Shown piece after piece: positions 46,070 to 58,671 of a stretch of 64,000 nt of DNA; position 1 is the first letter of the stretch, and every line of letters begins with the position of its first letter. A program made the translations under genes and the position numbers. The notes beneath the pieces were generated by a model. That model did no database searches. It was not told where the DNA came from and saw nothing but the letters and a program-made list of their open reading frames with translations. This DNA comes from Allodiplogaster sudhausi (lineage: Eukaryota > Nematoda > Chromadorea > Rhabditida > Diplogasteridae). Location: NCBI GenBank assembly GCA_945643635.1, contig CALZFC010000060.1, positions 1,036,001 through 1,100,000 of the forward strand, read 5' to 3'.

Positions 46070-48839
46070 TCATTGCCACGACCTGATCAATTGCTCAAAG
46101 TAGGCGTCGGCCGCATTTTTCGGATCTTCTTTTCTCACTTCGCTCCTGCATCACGGTAATATCTTACTCTGATATCAAAAAGGAGGACCAAACCTTGAAT
46201 AAAATTGAATAATCTGAACATTATCTGTGCAGGTTTTGCCACAATTTTACCTTACTTCAAACAATTTTACGAATTCAGCATTGAAGATGTACACATGCGT
46301 AAATAAGACGGAAATAACCGTGCAATCGTCGTGCTAATTCTTCTGCGGCGAAAGCTTCTTTTGAACAGTGTCGCTTTCAAGTAGTCGCGAAGAGGCCGAA
46401 TCGAGTAGATTATAAATCCGAAGATGAGGAAGGGACACCTTGGAAAGTAGTGCGGCTATAAACTCTTGTCATATTTTTTTTTATAACACTGCCATCGCGC
46501 TTCTCATCGAATCATGAGGGTTGCTCATGAAAATTGGTTTTTGTTGGTCATATTCAATCGATTTTTTTAATGACGGAAACCCAAAGAGAATATATTATAT
46601 ATAAAAAAATCGCAAAATACAATCCCATTCGCCTGTATCACACCAAACATTTAGACAGTTGGTGAACGAGTTGACGAGCGCGATCAGCTGGTAAGTCATC
46701 GAGTTGTACTTGTAACAAAGAAATAACGCCACCGCGGCAGCTGGCGCCACCATGAAAATGACCGCGCCCGCGACGACGAAAGCGCGTCTTATCATCTATC
46801 AAAAAAGTGATGCCAGCGGTATTCGGGTCAGATTCCGGATGGCTCGTATTATTATTGATTATTCAAACACAAGGGTGGCCGGGGGCAAAACGTATGATGC
46901 CCAAGCATCTGCCCCCGTGGACGGCCTTGCTCTGGGCACCCAAGACAGGCTCAGGCTCTGCCCCCGCCCATGGTGCCATATGTGGTTGAATACCGGAGCC
47001 ACAGATGGCACCTCTACTAACACAATCCTAATAGATTGATTCAATATTTAGTATCGTTTTAGTGCTTTAATACTGATGAAATACGACGATATTCTGACCC
47101 TGAGAACGAGAATGTTCTCGCGTAACTGCGTCCGCAGACTGAGCGTATAGTCGCTGAAGCGAGTTCGCTCAAGTCGACGCACTCGCCACTTGTTCCATTC
47201 GAGGAGAGCAAAGAACACCTGAAAGATTATGGCAGCCAATCAATATTACTGTATTATATTAATCAAATTCATTGCTGTTTCCTCAACCATTGCAAAGAAT
47301 ACTGCATCTCTATCAACCAAATAAAACATCTATTCAGCACATCGCTGAGCCTATTTCCTTCAAGTTTATCGTATTGTGCTTTTATTACTCCCTCTATCTT
47401 TTCCATCTTTGGCCTGTAAACAGGCTGATTAGCAGTCTATCCAATAAAAAAAAAGCATACGCAAGCGCTTGCGCCGATCGGAACAAGAAGAGCCAAGATA
47501 TACTCCATCAAGTTAACAATACCTGAACAAATCAAAATAAAATTATGTGTTACTATTTTTTAAAAATCATTTCAGTGCAACATATGGGGAATTCATGATT
47601 GAGTTTTTAGCTCGTTCAAAGGCTTATTGTTAGTTAAAATATGTATTTAAGCGAACTTTGAAAAACAATGCAATATTAAGATATCCTTATTGTTTTCTGT
47701 ACGACCATGCTAACTTACATCTGCTGATAGCGATCGCTAGTACTGCAGCAAAGGCGACATTACTTGTTATTAGAATAATGGAAATATAGAGACGAGTCGA
47801 GTGCTCGTAATCGTGGACAAAAGCTGTTGCAATCGACCTGGATACAGAAAAAAGAATATTCGTAATTTTCTGCATCTGGCCAAAAGGCTTACCATAGTAA
47901 ATCTTCGTTAAATAGTAGGAAATAGCAGTAAATATTAGGATGGAATTTCGTAATATTTTTGCGTGTGGATGTTCTTTGGATGTGGGAAAGAAGCGGGGAG
48001 ACTATATACCAATACCATTTTATTTTTTTGCTTGTGTTACTTATATGAATGGACTGACCTCTCAATAACAACGAAAATTATAATGTTCATGTAATATTCG
48101 TTACCAAAGAGGCGAATACCAGAAAGAACACGCAGTGCCGTGTGCTCTGTTGCTGAAAAGGAGACAAAATGAAATTGAATTGTTAACTTTAGTATATGTC
48201 ATAAAGCGTAGGCTTATATCGCTGGCTCTCTATAATAAGATTACAATTGGAAAGTTCATCTTTTTGGAAAATTTCTCAAAAATCGCAGCATCAAGAGCAT
48301 ATGTAGTTACCGAAGTACGATCATTGAGGCTTAAAGGAGCCGAATACACAATCTTCCATTGCCTGACCAGAGGGCGAGCGAAAGCAGGTGATTTATAGAA
48401 AAGCGACTACAAAGGTCACGAAAAGTCATTCAAATCTATTATGATTGAGTTTGAGCATTGTTACACATATGACATCCTTATTTATAAAGATGAGATTAAA
48501 AAAGATGCCATTACCAAAGTAGCCGAAGAGGCCAATCTCCAACACGAGCTGAACTCCACGCGCGTAGAGGACGAGCAGCCATGCCCAAGCGGCCGATCAG
48601 ACCAGGCACGTCAGATTGATATGCACTATGGGGGGGCGGATGAGGAACGGGAGGAGGACGGTCATGAGCACGGCTGCCACTACCAAGGAGATTGCCGGCA
48701 GGAAGAAGTGTAAGACAGGGTTAAAAAACATTAAAAAAAGAAACTCGAGTGTGAGAAGGACACGGTAGACCATGAAGAGTGACTCGTCTTCAATGGCGTA
48801 TGCATACGTATAAATCGGAGTGGTGCAATTGCCAGCCAT
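46070..48839 (-). CDS. SRE-class serpentine chemoreceptor; one in-frame stop
   Basis: Eight exons keep phase for 356 codons, a typical SRE length: 48515-48839, 48059-48152, 47719-47837, 47461-47522, 47099-47218, 46644-46795, 46319-46438, 46070-46145. Hallmarks: glycosylated N-terminus (MAGNCTTPIY), seven hydrophobic segments, VVIERSIATAFVHDYE at the end of TM3, YTLSLRTQLRENI before TM6, SIRPLRDYL after TM7 and a C-terminal AYFEQLIRSWQ. It is expected in the cilia of chemosensory neurons; ligand unknown. Codon 81 (48597-48599) is TGA between the LTCLV and SAAWAWLLVLY segments in TM2/TM3; the reading frame and all splice phases after it are kept. Probably a recent null allele or pseudogene unless read through. 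Confidence 0.85.
46850..47000. repeat. GC-rich inverted-repeat insertion in SRE intron
   Basis: A GC-rich block (CCGGGGGCA, GCCCCCGTGG, GCCCCCGCCC) in an otherwise AT-rich intron. Its ends, TATTCAAACACAAGGGTGGCC and the complement of GGTGCCATATGTGGTTGAATA, are imperfectly inverted. Probably a small non-autonomous element. Confidence 0.45.
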
Positions 48840-49004
48840 TTTAGGACTGTCGGCAGCCTTCGTGGACCCTTTTGCTCCTTTGAAAGTCTGCTCTGCCTAT
48901 CTTATGATGCGGTTTCTCAGGCGGACCGCCATTTATTTGCATCGCGCGATTATACGTTTTACATTCCTGTGCATTAAGTAACATTACTGTCATTTAAATA
49001 GATG

Positions 49005-49240
49005 TCAGTATTCAGTACGAAACAAAATTCTCTACAACATACAGCGGTTTCATCAGGATAGGGCGTCCCTACAAATGACAGTATAGATTTTCCTATGGGG
49101 GTCGCGCCTGAACTGTCAGATCCGCATTTTGCAACTTTCCCTGCAATCTGAATTAATTATTGCTCATCCAATATATCATTCTGCTCCACGCAGCATACTG
49201 AGTTCGGAATTGATGTGTATTTTGCAGATTTCCGTGTTTA
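49005..49240. repeat. Fragment of the 2.8 kb foldback family
   Basis: Matches 15980-16235 in the same order: TTCAGTACG..CAAAATTCTC, GGATAGGGCGTCCCTAC, CAGATCCGCATTTT, TCATTCTGCTCCACG. It stops near the start of the tRNA-like module, so this is a partial, older copy. Confidence 0.7.
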
Positions 49241-49506
49241 GTTCCAAAAATGAGCAACAATGTACTTAATTGGTTCAATTTATGTTCGGTTTGTCATGTA
49301 TATTTCACTATGCCAAATATAAGTTGCTCTTGCGAGATTGAACAGTCCTACAAAATTTTTATAAAATACCGACATTTTGTGTTATTCTTGATGCAAAATT
49401 GTGTTTCGGGCACATTTTGTGCGAACTAATCAAACACAAGAAAAAAACAAACACTCAAAAAGGGAACATATTATAATAACAAGAAGTTCCGAATCATGCT
49501 TTCTTT

Positions 49507-52500
49507 TCATTTTGCACGACTACAAACATTGTATTTCGCATGGATGAGCTCGACTGCCAGCATGAGCAGCCCACTGAGGAAGCCGGCGGCCATCGGAATG
49601 AAGAGATCAGAGATGGAGGAAATGTCTATGAAAGTCGATATTACTTAAAGTTGCTATACTTTCACGTAACATTTTGAACTTTTCTAATTATTGTTAGATC
49701 ACACGAAACTGTTGAAATCCATCGATGTCCACGTAGTCTTATTATTTTAGCAGAAATAATTTGTTTTAAAGAAATTTTCCATCGTTATACTTTGGAGTAA
49801 AAGAAACAGCGAATATTTTATGTACACTAGATGGAGGTTCCTTTTTTACCGATAGAAATATTTTTTAATACCGATGCTAAGTTTTTTATACCGATAGAAT
49901 GTTCCGTGTATCTGCGTTGTTCCTCTGTGCAATTCTTGAAAATGGCGCGCCCAAATGGTCGCTGATGCTGCGTGTACTTGTGAAATAAATAACTGCAATT
50001 AAGAGGGGTACCATCGAAAGGGCAACGAGGCAGCGGGATTCGTACCCACGCCTTCCTACTCATGGGCTTGGATGCTCTACCACTGAGCTACGCCCGCCCG
50101 CCGCCAACATACCGTAGAAAGTCGTCGTGCTGCTTGAGCTGCTTTTCGAACTTGTCGAACACTTCTTGAGAACTCTTCGAAAAGAGCATATGAGCCGGGA
50201 TTGCAGGCAGATCTGAGAATGTTTTTATTGATTAAAAAAAACTCCCCATCAATTTCGTCACACATCTACAGATCAATGGAGATTCTACTGAAATTAAGAA
50301 GAAATGCACCTTCGTTCAGCATAAAAAGATTGCATCTCTCGAGAGAGAGAAAGTAGCCACTCGTTTCGACTTGCGTAGCGAACACAAATCCGCCCTCCTC
50401 GACAAGATTGAGCATTCGGTCGACTGTTTCCACGTGGTGCTAATTAATTGTGAGGGTATTTGATTAACAATAATTAATCAATTAATTATGCTATCTAGAC
50501 ATTCTTTTACAAACGAATATACACTTTTGAATTACCAAGAGTTCTAGTGTTTCTTCCATTTGTAAGATTAAATAGTGACGTACAGGCGGATGCTTCTCGA
50601 TCGCTGCAGCGAGACGGTCCACTTGTGGATGGTTAAGAATCTTGACATACTCGTCGAACATGAAGTGTGACCTTGATAAGAGCATAGGCTTTGATAAGGC
50701 TCTTAAAAAGCCAAAAAAGGAAAAATACAGGAAAAATGGATACGTACGAACGCAACAAAGTTGACGTTCGGTGAACATACATAATATCTTTGTATCCATG
50801 TCTCTCTCTCTTCTATTTTCGTATTTCTCATCAGTCGAGAACATATCTCCAAGTATTGTAATGTTTTAAATAATTAAATAAATAAGCACAATCGGACTGA
50901 TCCAGCGGTAAATGTATTGATTGACTGCATGCACGAACAGATCAGCCGTGGATGAGAGGAAGGAGTATTGGCCGGCGGCGATGAGCGCGGCCGCTTCCTC
51001 GATCGTGTTGAATGCTTGCCAAGACTGCTCGGAGACCAGCGACGCGACCGTACTGCCGGCAACGAGGCTCGCGAGAATGACGCCGAAAAGCAGCGAGAAC
51101 AGGGCGTTCAGTAAGCCACCTGACATGTATGTACGTCGTACAATGTCTGTTGATTAATAACAGTCTACGGAATATGTCCGTGGATTGGCAAATCATCAAA
51201 GTTTCAAAGTTTATTAAATAATCATGTTAAAGTACTGGGAGCAAAACGCTGTGTGTATCTTTGCATACATTTCCAATCATGGTGTAAAAATGATTTGAAC
51301 GAAATTTTTATGTTATCATTTTCGATCATATTATCTTAAACCTTCTCGACTGCGTCCCGAGAAGCATTCCTCATGCTCTGCCTTGCCAAACTGCTGCTTC
51401 AGGGTCATCCAGGTGTGGAGAGCCAGCTTCAACATGATTATGTAACTGTTTTATACATACATACATACTGGAAGACTTCTCTCTCACTGTTGGCATCTCA
51501 TTATATTATTTACTTTTATCAATTTATAATTACTATTATTACTTTTATAGCTTTTATTTTAACAACTTACAGAATGCGCGAACGGAGCGCCGAATCTGTG
51601 TCTGTCGAAGAGAGCCTGCGTGAAGGCGAGCACGAGCAGCATGCCAATGATGGTCAGCCAGGTATCAGTTGAAAACACCTGTGCATGTGATAGATAAAGC
51701 CAATAGCAATTTTCGACCCTGGCAGGACTCGAACCTGCAATCTTCGGATCCGAAGTACGACGCCTTATCAATTAGGCCACAAGGCCATGTATTCACGATT
51801 TAAAGCTTACTCTCTATTTTGTCATACTATAATGAAAGCAGTATTGAATACTGAACAAGATCGGTGCATGCATTTGTTTTGAAACCTCCCGGAGAAAATT
51901 TTTTTTGCTTGAAAAACGGCATTTTTCCCCAACCAATGTCATTTTTGAGCGAAAAAGACACCCCCCTGCACCGGACCTTGTTCAGCAGTGAATGAAAGAT
52001 TTTTTTTGTTTTAAACATGTCCTTCGCGAACTCACCGCTAGCACGGCTTCGAGGGTTGGCTGCCGGACTTCGCGTTTATAGCGGGCGATTAGCGAGAACC
52101 GGGACTAAGAGGGAAGAAAATTTACGTGAATGTTGAGAAACAATCAGAGTTTGAAGAAGTGCTGCTGACCATGTGGAGCTGCGAAGTGATGAGAAAGTCA
52201 CGCTCCCTCTCAGGGCGCCGTTGATGAAAGAGACAGACGGCGTCGATGGAGCCTGCGGCAACTCCGGCCAGTGCGCCGTCCCAGCTGCCGTTCTGAAGAA
52301 CAATTCAAATATGTCCGTTAATAACGTCCACATCAGTCTGACGTTTTACTAATCTACGGACATATTACGTGGATATTCACCATTTTACGGCCAATGTCTG
52401 TCAAATATACATATCTCGACCACAATAAAATAAATTGATTTTTGAGGCGTCGCGGTCGCGATGTGCTTTTTTATTATTTTTTTAAATGAAAGATACCCTG

Positions 52501-53074
52501 CGCTACTATGTAGGTGGAACGCTGTGCAGCTGTCATTCTCAACTATTCTAATATTCCTTCTTGGAAGGAGTGTAGAAAAACGGCTTGTGTAATGTATAGG
52601 TGCTGACCCAAGTTTAATCTATGAATAAATAACTAATTAAGTACCAAATACCGCAAAAACAACTACACTCAGCGCAGATAGTACAGCGTGGCCGAACTAG
52701 GAAGATGAACTATATTGTTTCCTCATTCCATACCGGATGCATTGTTCCCCAGTCAAAGATGATCGGGTCCGCATGGACAATGACGCTTGGAATCACCGTG
52801 AGATTTGCCGCCTTCGCGATAAAGCCCACAAGCTGTAAAAGTGAAACAGATTTGTTCAGCAGTATTTTTAGACCACGATTGTTGCTGCTAGATTTGAAGA
52901 ATATATCCATATGAATGTGCTCACAAAAAGAGAGATAGTATGAATATGAGCTCTTCGACTCACCTCGTTGCACCAACCGGGATCTGGACACTTCACGGTT
53001 GGCACGAGCTGAGGAAAGGGCTCGCAGTGTCGATTCGACTCGGGAATGCTATGGGTGAAGCCAATCCGAAGCAT
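49507..53074 (-). CDS. Divergent ionotropic glutamate receptor-like channel
   Basis: Exons: 52964-53074, 52734-52832, 52170-52292, 52036-52104, 51571-51678, 51342-51426, 50898-51119, 50584-50671, 50310-50439, 50113-50212, and about 49507-49630. The N-terminal lobe begins MLRIGFTHSIPES and contains NGSWDGALAGVAAGSIDAV, matching the ligand-binding S1 pattern. M1 is TWLTIIGMLLVLAF, M3 is LLFGVILASLVAGSTVASLV, S2 continues FNTIEEAAALIAAGQYSFL and PAHMLFSKSSQEVFDKF, and M4 is LFIPMAAGFLSGLLMLAVEL before SRAK and stop. The canonical SYTANLAAF at M3 is replaced by LVAGSTVASLV, so this belongs to a divergent IR-like group rather than an AMPA/NMDA type. Joins after exon 7 and before the last exon are not in phase by my reading, so a small exon or other splice sites may be missing. 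No signal peptide seen; a further 5' exon is likely. Confidence 0.75.
50030..50110 (-). other. tRNA-like sequence in intron (probably not a working tRNA)
   Basis: Contains a perfect A-box region TAGCTCAGTGGTAGAGC and a B-box-like GGTACGAATCCC with a T-stem GTGGG/CCCGC. The acceptor and anticodon stems do not pair in standard positions. It is either a tRNA pseudogene or the head of a tRNA-derived SINE inside the receptor intron. Confidence 0.5.
51714..51786 (-). tRNA. tRNA-Arg (anticodon TCG)
   Basis: 73 nt. Acceptor GGCCTTG pairs with CAGGGTC (two G-U). D-arm GGCCTAATTGATAAGGC; anticodon loop CTTCGGA gives TCG, with one mismatch in the stem; T-arm TTGCAGGTTCGAGTCCTGCC with a consensus B box; discriminator G. 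It lies in the intron between exons 4 and 5 of the ionotropic receptor gene, on the same strand. Confidence 0.9.
51840..51990. repeat. Small inverted-repeat element in intron
   Basis: TACTGAACAAGATCGGTGCA near 51849 and TGCACCGGACCTTGTTCAG near 51968 are inverted, about 140 bp end to end. MITE-like, non-coding, in the same intron as the tRNA-Arg. Confidence 0.55.
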
Positions 53075-53079
53075 TTTGT

Positions 53080-53770
53080 ATGAGTCTTTTGTCTATGTTT
53101 CCTTTTTTCAAGTCTAAAAGCACAAAGTGCTTCTCGCTTTGTAGCAAGTTTGAGGCATCGCTGGGATGAGGGGAACTGAAAAGTTGTCATTGGCACGAAG
53201 GTGCGCATATCTGCATGTGTTTACATTGGATCTGTACGTTGACTCCTGTCTATTGTCAAAGGTCGCCCACGATATGAAATACGATCGTTCTTCTAGACTT
53301 CATGTTGTCTGAGGGGGCAGAGTGGAAGAAGTGGAGAGAAGACGGGCGGAGAGGGTTGAGGGAGAGCATGTGTGTGGGACTCTGTTATTCTATTGCCTCT
53401 TAATGCACTTTACGTGCTCATAGTGCAAATTGTACCTTATGTGCGCAAACTGGATGCATATGTACATACTGTACCGCTCACCATTATGGAAAAAATGCAT
53501 TGAATATATTTAATATATTCTTAAGATTCTCTCGCCCTGTGACTCGTAGAAGCAATTGTTCGAGTAATATTTATACTTTCTGTGATAAGCATTATTTTCT
53601 CAACCGAATTCATACAACAATTTTCAAAACACATCAGATTTTTTGTCATGAATTTTTATGTGAAAATGAGTGCGTTTGGTTCATAATTGTTAAGGAGCAA
53701 ACGTCGGTAGCGCAGTTCACGGTTTTTTTGGCAAGTAGCTGAAAATTGTATCCTTTGTTTGTTACATTCA
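53080..53770. other. No gene seen; flank of the satellite array
   Basis: 5' side of the receptor gene and transition to the satellite. ORF 53500-53742 has no recognisable domain. Confidence 0.4.
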
Positions 53771-53771
53771 C

Positions 53772-54267
53772 AAAGGGTATCTCGTAATCACCGATATCAA
53801 GGAAAACTGAAGAGTACACTGATAAGGTTATTCCTGTGGTCTACTTATAACAAACGTGGCGCTGAATTGACAAGAGTACCTAGTAGAACAGCCCTGTAAG
53901 CTTACTTTCGTTTCTATCTCAAAGGGTATCTCGTAATCACCGATATCAAGGAAAACTGAAGAGTACACTGATAAGGTTATTCCTGTGATCTACTTATAAC
54001 AAACGTGGCGCTGAATTGACAAGAGTACCTAGTAGAACAGCCCTGTAATCTTACTTTCTTTATATCTCAAAGGCTTTCCCGTAATCATCGGTATCAAGGA
54101 AAACTTAAAAGTACACTGATAATGTGCCTCCTGAGGTTTACTCATAGCAAACGTATCATTATCTTCGTGGTATCATGCTGAACAACCGAAGATATAGAAC
54201 TCTTCCCTCTCTCTCTATCTCTCTCTCTCTCTGTCTCTCTAACTCTCTCTCTCTCTATCTCTCTCTG

Positions 54268-54318
<51 letters not shown>

Positions 54319-56684
54319 CTCTCTCTCTGCCTCTCTCTCTCCCTCCCTCTCTCACTGAACGTGTGTGTTTGAATGTCTGTCTCCTCTCTTTCGCTTACGT
54401 GCAAATTCAGAGACAGATTACAGCCCGCAACGCCTCCGCGTCGCATCACTCTTAAACTGTACAAAAACCATTGATTCCGCTTCACGTCCACATGGACGTG
54501 GAGCTTGCAAGTGCTTTCCAGTGACTACAAGTATCCACGTCCTTCTCGACCAGCCCGAGGACCTCGCAAGATGTGCCCGGTGGACGCAATGTCGAACTCC
54601 ACCACAGAGAAGGCCAAGGAGTCGTTCAGACTGTGTGGGAGTTGCTTGTAAGTTGCTTTCGATTCAAGCAACTTTCCTTCTCTATACTGACGAAGTACTC
54701 AAAAATACTCTCTCCCTCTCTCTCTCTCTCACTCTCTTTCTCGCTTACTCTCTCTCTCTTTCTCAGTCTCCCTCTCTCTCTCTCTCTCTGTCTCTGTCTC
54801 TCTCTCTGTCTCTCTCTGTCTCTCTGTCTCTCTCTCTGTCTCTGTGTGTATGTGTGTGATTGAATGTCTGTCTCCATCTTTCGCTTGCGCGCAATCCAGA
54901 GACGACAAACAGACCCGCCGTCCATGCGGAAACAGGGGAACGTGCAAATTCAAAGACAAATTACAGACACCGCGCCTATTTAGAAGTGGAGAGGAAACGG
55001 GGTATGGTTTTCGTTTTATCACCGATATTAAGGAAAACTGAAGAGAACACTGATAACGTGATTCCTGTGGTCTACTTATAACAAACGTGGCGCTGAATTG
55101 ACAAGAGTACCTAGTAGAACAACCCTGTAAGCTTACTTTCGTTTCTATCTCAAAGTTTATCTCGTAATCACCGATATCAAGGAAAACTGAAGAGTACACT
55201 GATAAGGTTATTCCTGTGGTCTACTTATAACAAACGTGGCGCTGAATTGACAAGAGTAATTAGTAGAACAGCCCTGTAAGCTTACTTTCGTTTCTATCTC
55301 AAAGGGTATCTCGTAATCACCGATATCAAGGAAAACTGAAGAGTACACTGATAAGGTTATTCCTGTGATCTACTTATAACAAACGTGGCGCTGAATTGAC
55401 AAGAGTACCTAGTAGAACAACCCTGTAAGCTTACTTTCGTTTCTATCTCAAAGGGTATCTCGTAATCACCGATATCAAGGAAAACTGAAGAGTACACTGA
55501 TAAGGTTATTCCTGTGATCTACTTATAACAAACGTGGCGCTGAATTGACAAGAGTACCTAGTAGAACAACCCTGTAAGCTTACTTTAGTTTCTATCTCAA
55601 AGGGTATCTCGTAATCACCGATATCAAGGAAAACGAAGAGTACACTGATAAGGTTATTCCTGTAGTCTACTTATAACAAACGTGGCGCTGAATTGACAAG
55701 AGTACCTAGTAGAACAGCCCTGTAAGCTTACTTTCGTTTCTATCTCAAAGGGTATCTCGTAATCACCGATATCAAGGAAAACTGAAGAGTACACTGATAA
55801 GGTTATTAATGTGATCTACTTATAACAAACGTTTCGCTGAATTGACAAGAGTACCTAGTAGAACAGCCCTGTAAGCTTACTTTCGTTTCTATCTCAAAGG
55901 GTATCTCGTAATCACCGATATCAAGGAAAACTGAAGAGTACACTGATAAGGTTATTCCTGTGGTCTACTTATAACAAACGTGGCGCTGAATTGACAAGAG
56001 TACCTAGTAGAACAGCCCTGTAAGCTTACTTTCGTTTCTATCTCAAAGGGTATCTCGTAATCACCGATATCAAGGAAAACTGAAGAGTACACTGATAAGG
56101 TTATTCCTGTGGTCTACTTATAACAAACGTGGCGCTGAATTGACAAGAGTACCTAGTAGAACAGCCCTGTAAGCTTACTTTCGTTTCTATCTCAAAGGGT
56201 ATCTCGTAATCACCGATATCAAGGAAACTGAAGAGTACACTGATAAGGTTATTCCTGTGATCTACTTATAACAAACGTTTCGCTGAATTGACAAGAGTAC
56301 CTAGTAGAACAGCCCTGTAAGCTTACTTTCGTTTCTATCTCAAAGGGTATCTCGTAATCACCGATATCAAGGAAAACTGAAGAGTACACTGATAAGGTTA
56401 TTCCTGTGATCTACTTATAACAAACGTTTCGCTGAATTGACAAGAGTACCTAGTAGAACAGCCCTGTAAGCTTACTTTCTTTATATCTCAAAGGCTTTCC
56501 CGTAATCATCGGTATCAAGGAAAACTTAAAAGTACACTGATAATGTGCCTCCTGAGGTTTACTCATAGCAAACGTGGCATTATCTTCGTGGTATCATGCT
56601 GAACAACCGAAGATATAGAATTCTTCCCTCTCTCTATCTCTCTCTCTCTCTGTCTCTCTAACTCTCTCTCTCTATCTCTCTCTG

Positions 56685-56733
<49 letters not shown>

Positions 56734-58632
56734 CTCTCTCTCTGCCTCTCTCTCTCCCTCCCTCTCTCACTGAACGTGTGTGTTTGAATGTCTGTCTCCT
56801 CTCTTTCGCTTACGTGCAAATTCAGAGACAGATTACAGCCCGCAACGCCTCCGCGTCGCATCACTCTTAAACTGTACAAAAACCATTGATTCCGCTTCAC
56901 GTCCACATGGACGTGGAGCTTGCAAGTGCTTTCCAGTGACTACAAGTATCCACGTCCTTCTCGACCAGCCCGAGGACCTCGCAAGATGTGCCCGGTGGAC
57001 GCAATGTCGAACTCCACCACAGAGAAGGCCAAGGAGTCGTTCAGACTGTGTGGGAGTTGCTTGTAAGTTGCTTTCGATTCAAGCAACTTTCCTTCTCTAT
57101 ACTGACGAAGTACTCAAAAATACTCTCTCCCTCTCTCTCTCTCTCACTCTCTTTCTCGCTTACTCTCTCTCTCTTTCTCAGTCTCCCTCTCTCTCTCTCT
57201 CTGTCTCTGTCTCTCTTTCTGTCTCTCTCTGTCTCTCTCTCTCTCTCTGTCTCTGTGTGTATGTGTGTGATTGAATGTCTGTCTCCATCTTTCGCTTGCG
57301 CGCAATCCAGAGACGACAAACAGACCCGCCGTCCATGCGGAAACAGGGGAACGTGCAAATTCAAAGACAAATTACAGACACCGCGCCTATTTAGAAGTGG
57401 AGAGGAAACGGGGTATGGTTTTCGTTTTATCACCGATATTAAGGAAAACTGAAGAGAACACTGATAACGTGATTCCTGTGGTCTACTTATAACAAACGTG
57501 GCGCTGAATTGACAAGAGTACCTAGTAGAACAACCCTGTAAGCTTACTTTCGTTTCTATCTCAAAGTTTATCTCGTAATCACCGATATCAAGGAAAACTG
57601 AAGAGTACACTGATAAGGTTATTCCTTGGTCTACTTATAACAAACGTGGCGCTGAATTGACAAGAGTAATTAGTAGAACAGCCCTGTAAGCTTACTTTCG
57701 TTTCTATCTCAAAGGGTATCTCGTAATCACCGATATCAAGGAAAACTGAAGAGTACACTGATAAGGTTATTCCTGTGATCTACTTATAACAAACGTGGCG
57801 CTGAATTGACAAGAGTACCTAGTAGAACAACCCTGTAAGCTTACTTTCGTTTCTATCTCAAAGGGTATCTCGTAATCACCGATATCAAGGAAAACTGAAG
57901 AGTACACTGATAAGGTTATTCCTGTGATCTACTTATAACAAACGTGGCGCTGAATTGACAAGAGTACCTAGTAGAACAACCCTGTAAGCTTACTTTAGTT
58001 TCTATCTCAAAGGGTATCTCGTAATCACCGATATCAAGGAAAACGAAGAGTACACTGATAAGGTTATTCCTGTAGTCTACTTATAACAAACGTGGCGCTG
58101 AATTGACAAGAGTACCTAGTAGAACAGCCCTGTAAGCTTACTTTCGTTTCTATCTCAAAGGGTATCTCGTAATCACCGATATCAAGGAAAACTGAAGAGT
58201 ACACTGATAAGGTTATTAATGTGATCTACTTATAACAAACGTTTCGCTGAATTGACAAGAGTACCTAGTAGAACAGCCCTGTAAGCTTACTTTCGTTTCT
58301 ATCTCAAAGGGTATCTCGTAATCACCGATATCAAGGAAAACTGAAGAGTACACTGATAAGGTTATTCCTGTGATCTACTTATAACAAACGTTTCGCTGAA
58401 TTGACTAGAGTACCTAGTAGTAAACAGCCCTGTAAGCTTACTTTCTTTATATCTCAAAGGCTTTCCCGTAATCATCGGTATCAAGGAAAACTTAAAAGTA
58501 CACTGATAATGTGCCTCCTGAGGTTTACTCATAGCAAACGTGGCATTATCTTCGTGGTATCATGCTGAACAAGCGAAGATATAGAATTCTTCCCTCTCTC
58601 TTTCTCTCTCTCTCTAACTCTCTCTCTCTATC

Positions 58633-58671
<39 letters not shown>

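Noticed and set aside
10749..48839. Stop-codon reassignment in this organism
   Set aside because: TAA, TAG and TGA each interrupt a gene, while the intact genes terminate normally with TAA, TAG or TGA; no single reassigned codon explains this.
50030..50110. A functional second tRNA
   Set aside because: A- and B-box text is good but acceptor and anticodon stems do not pair at the required positions.
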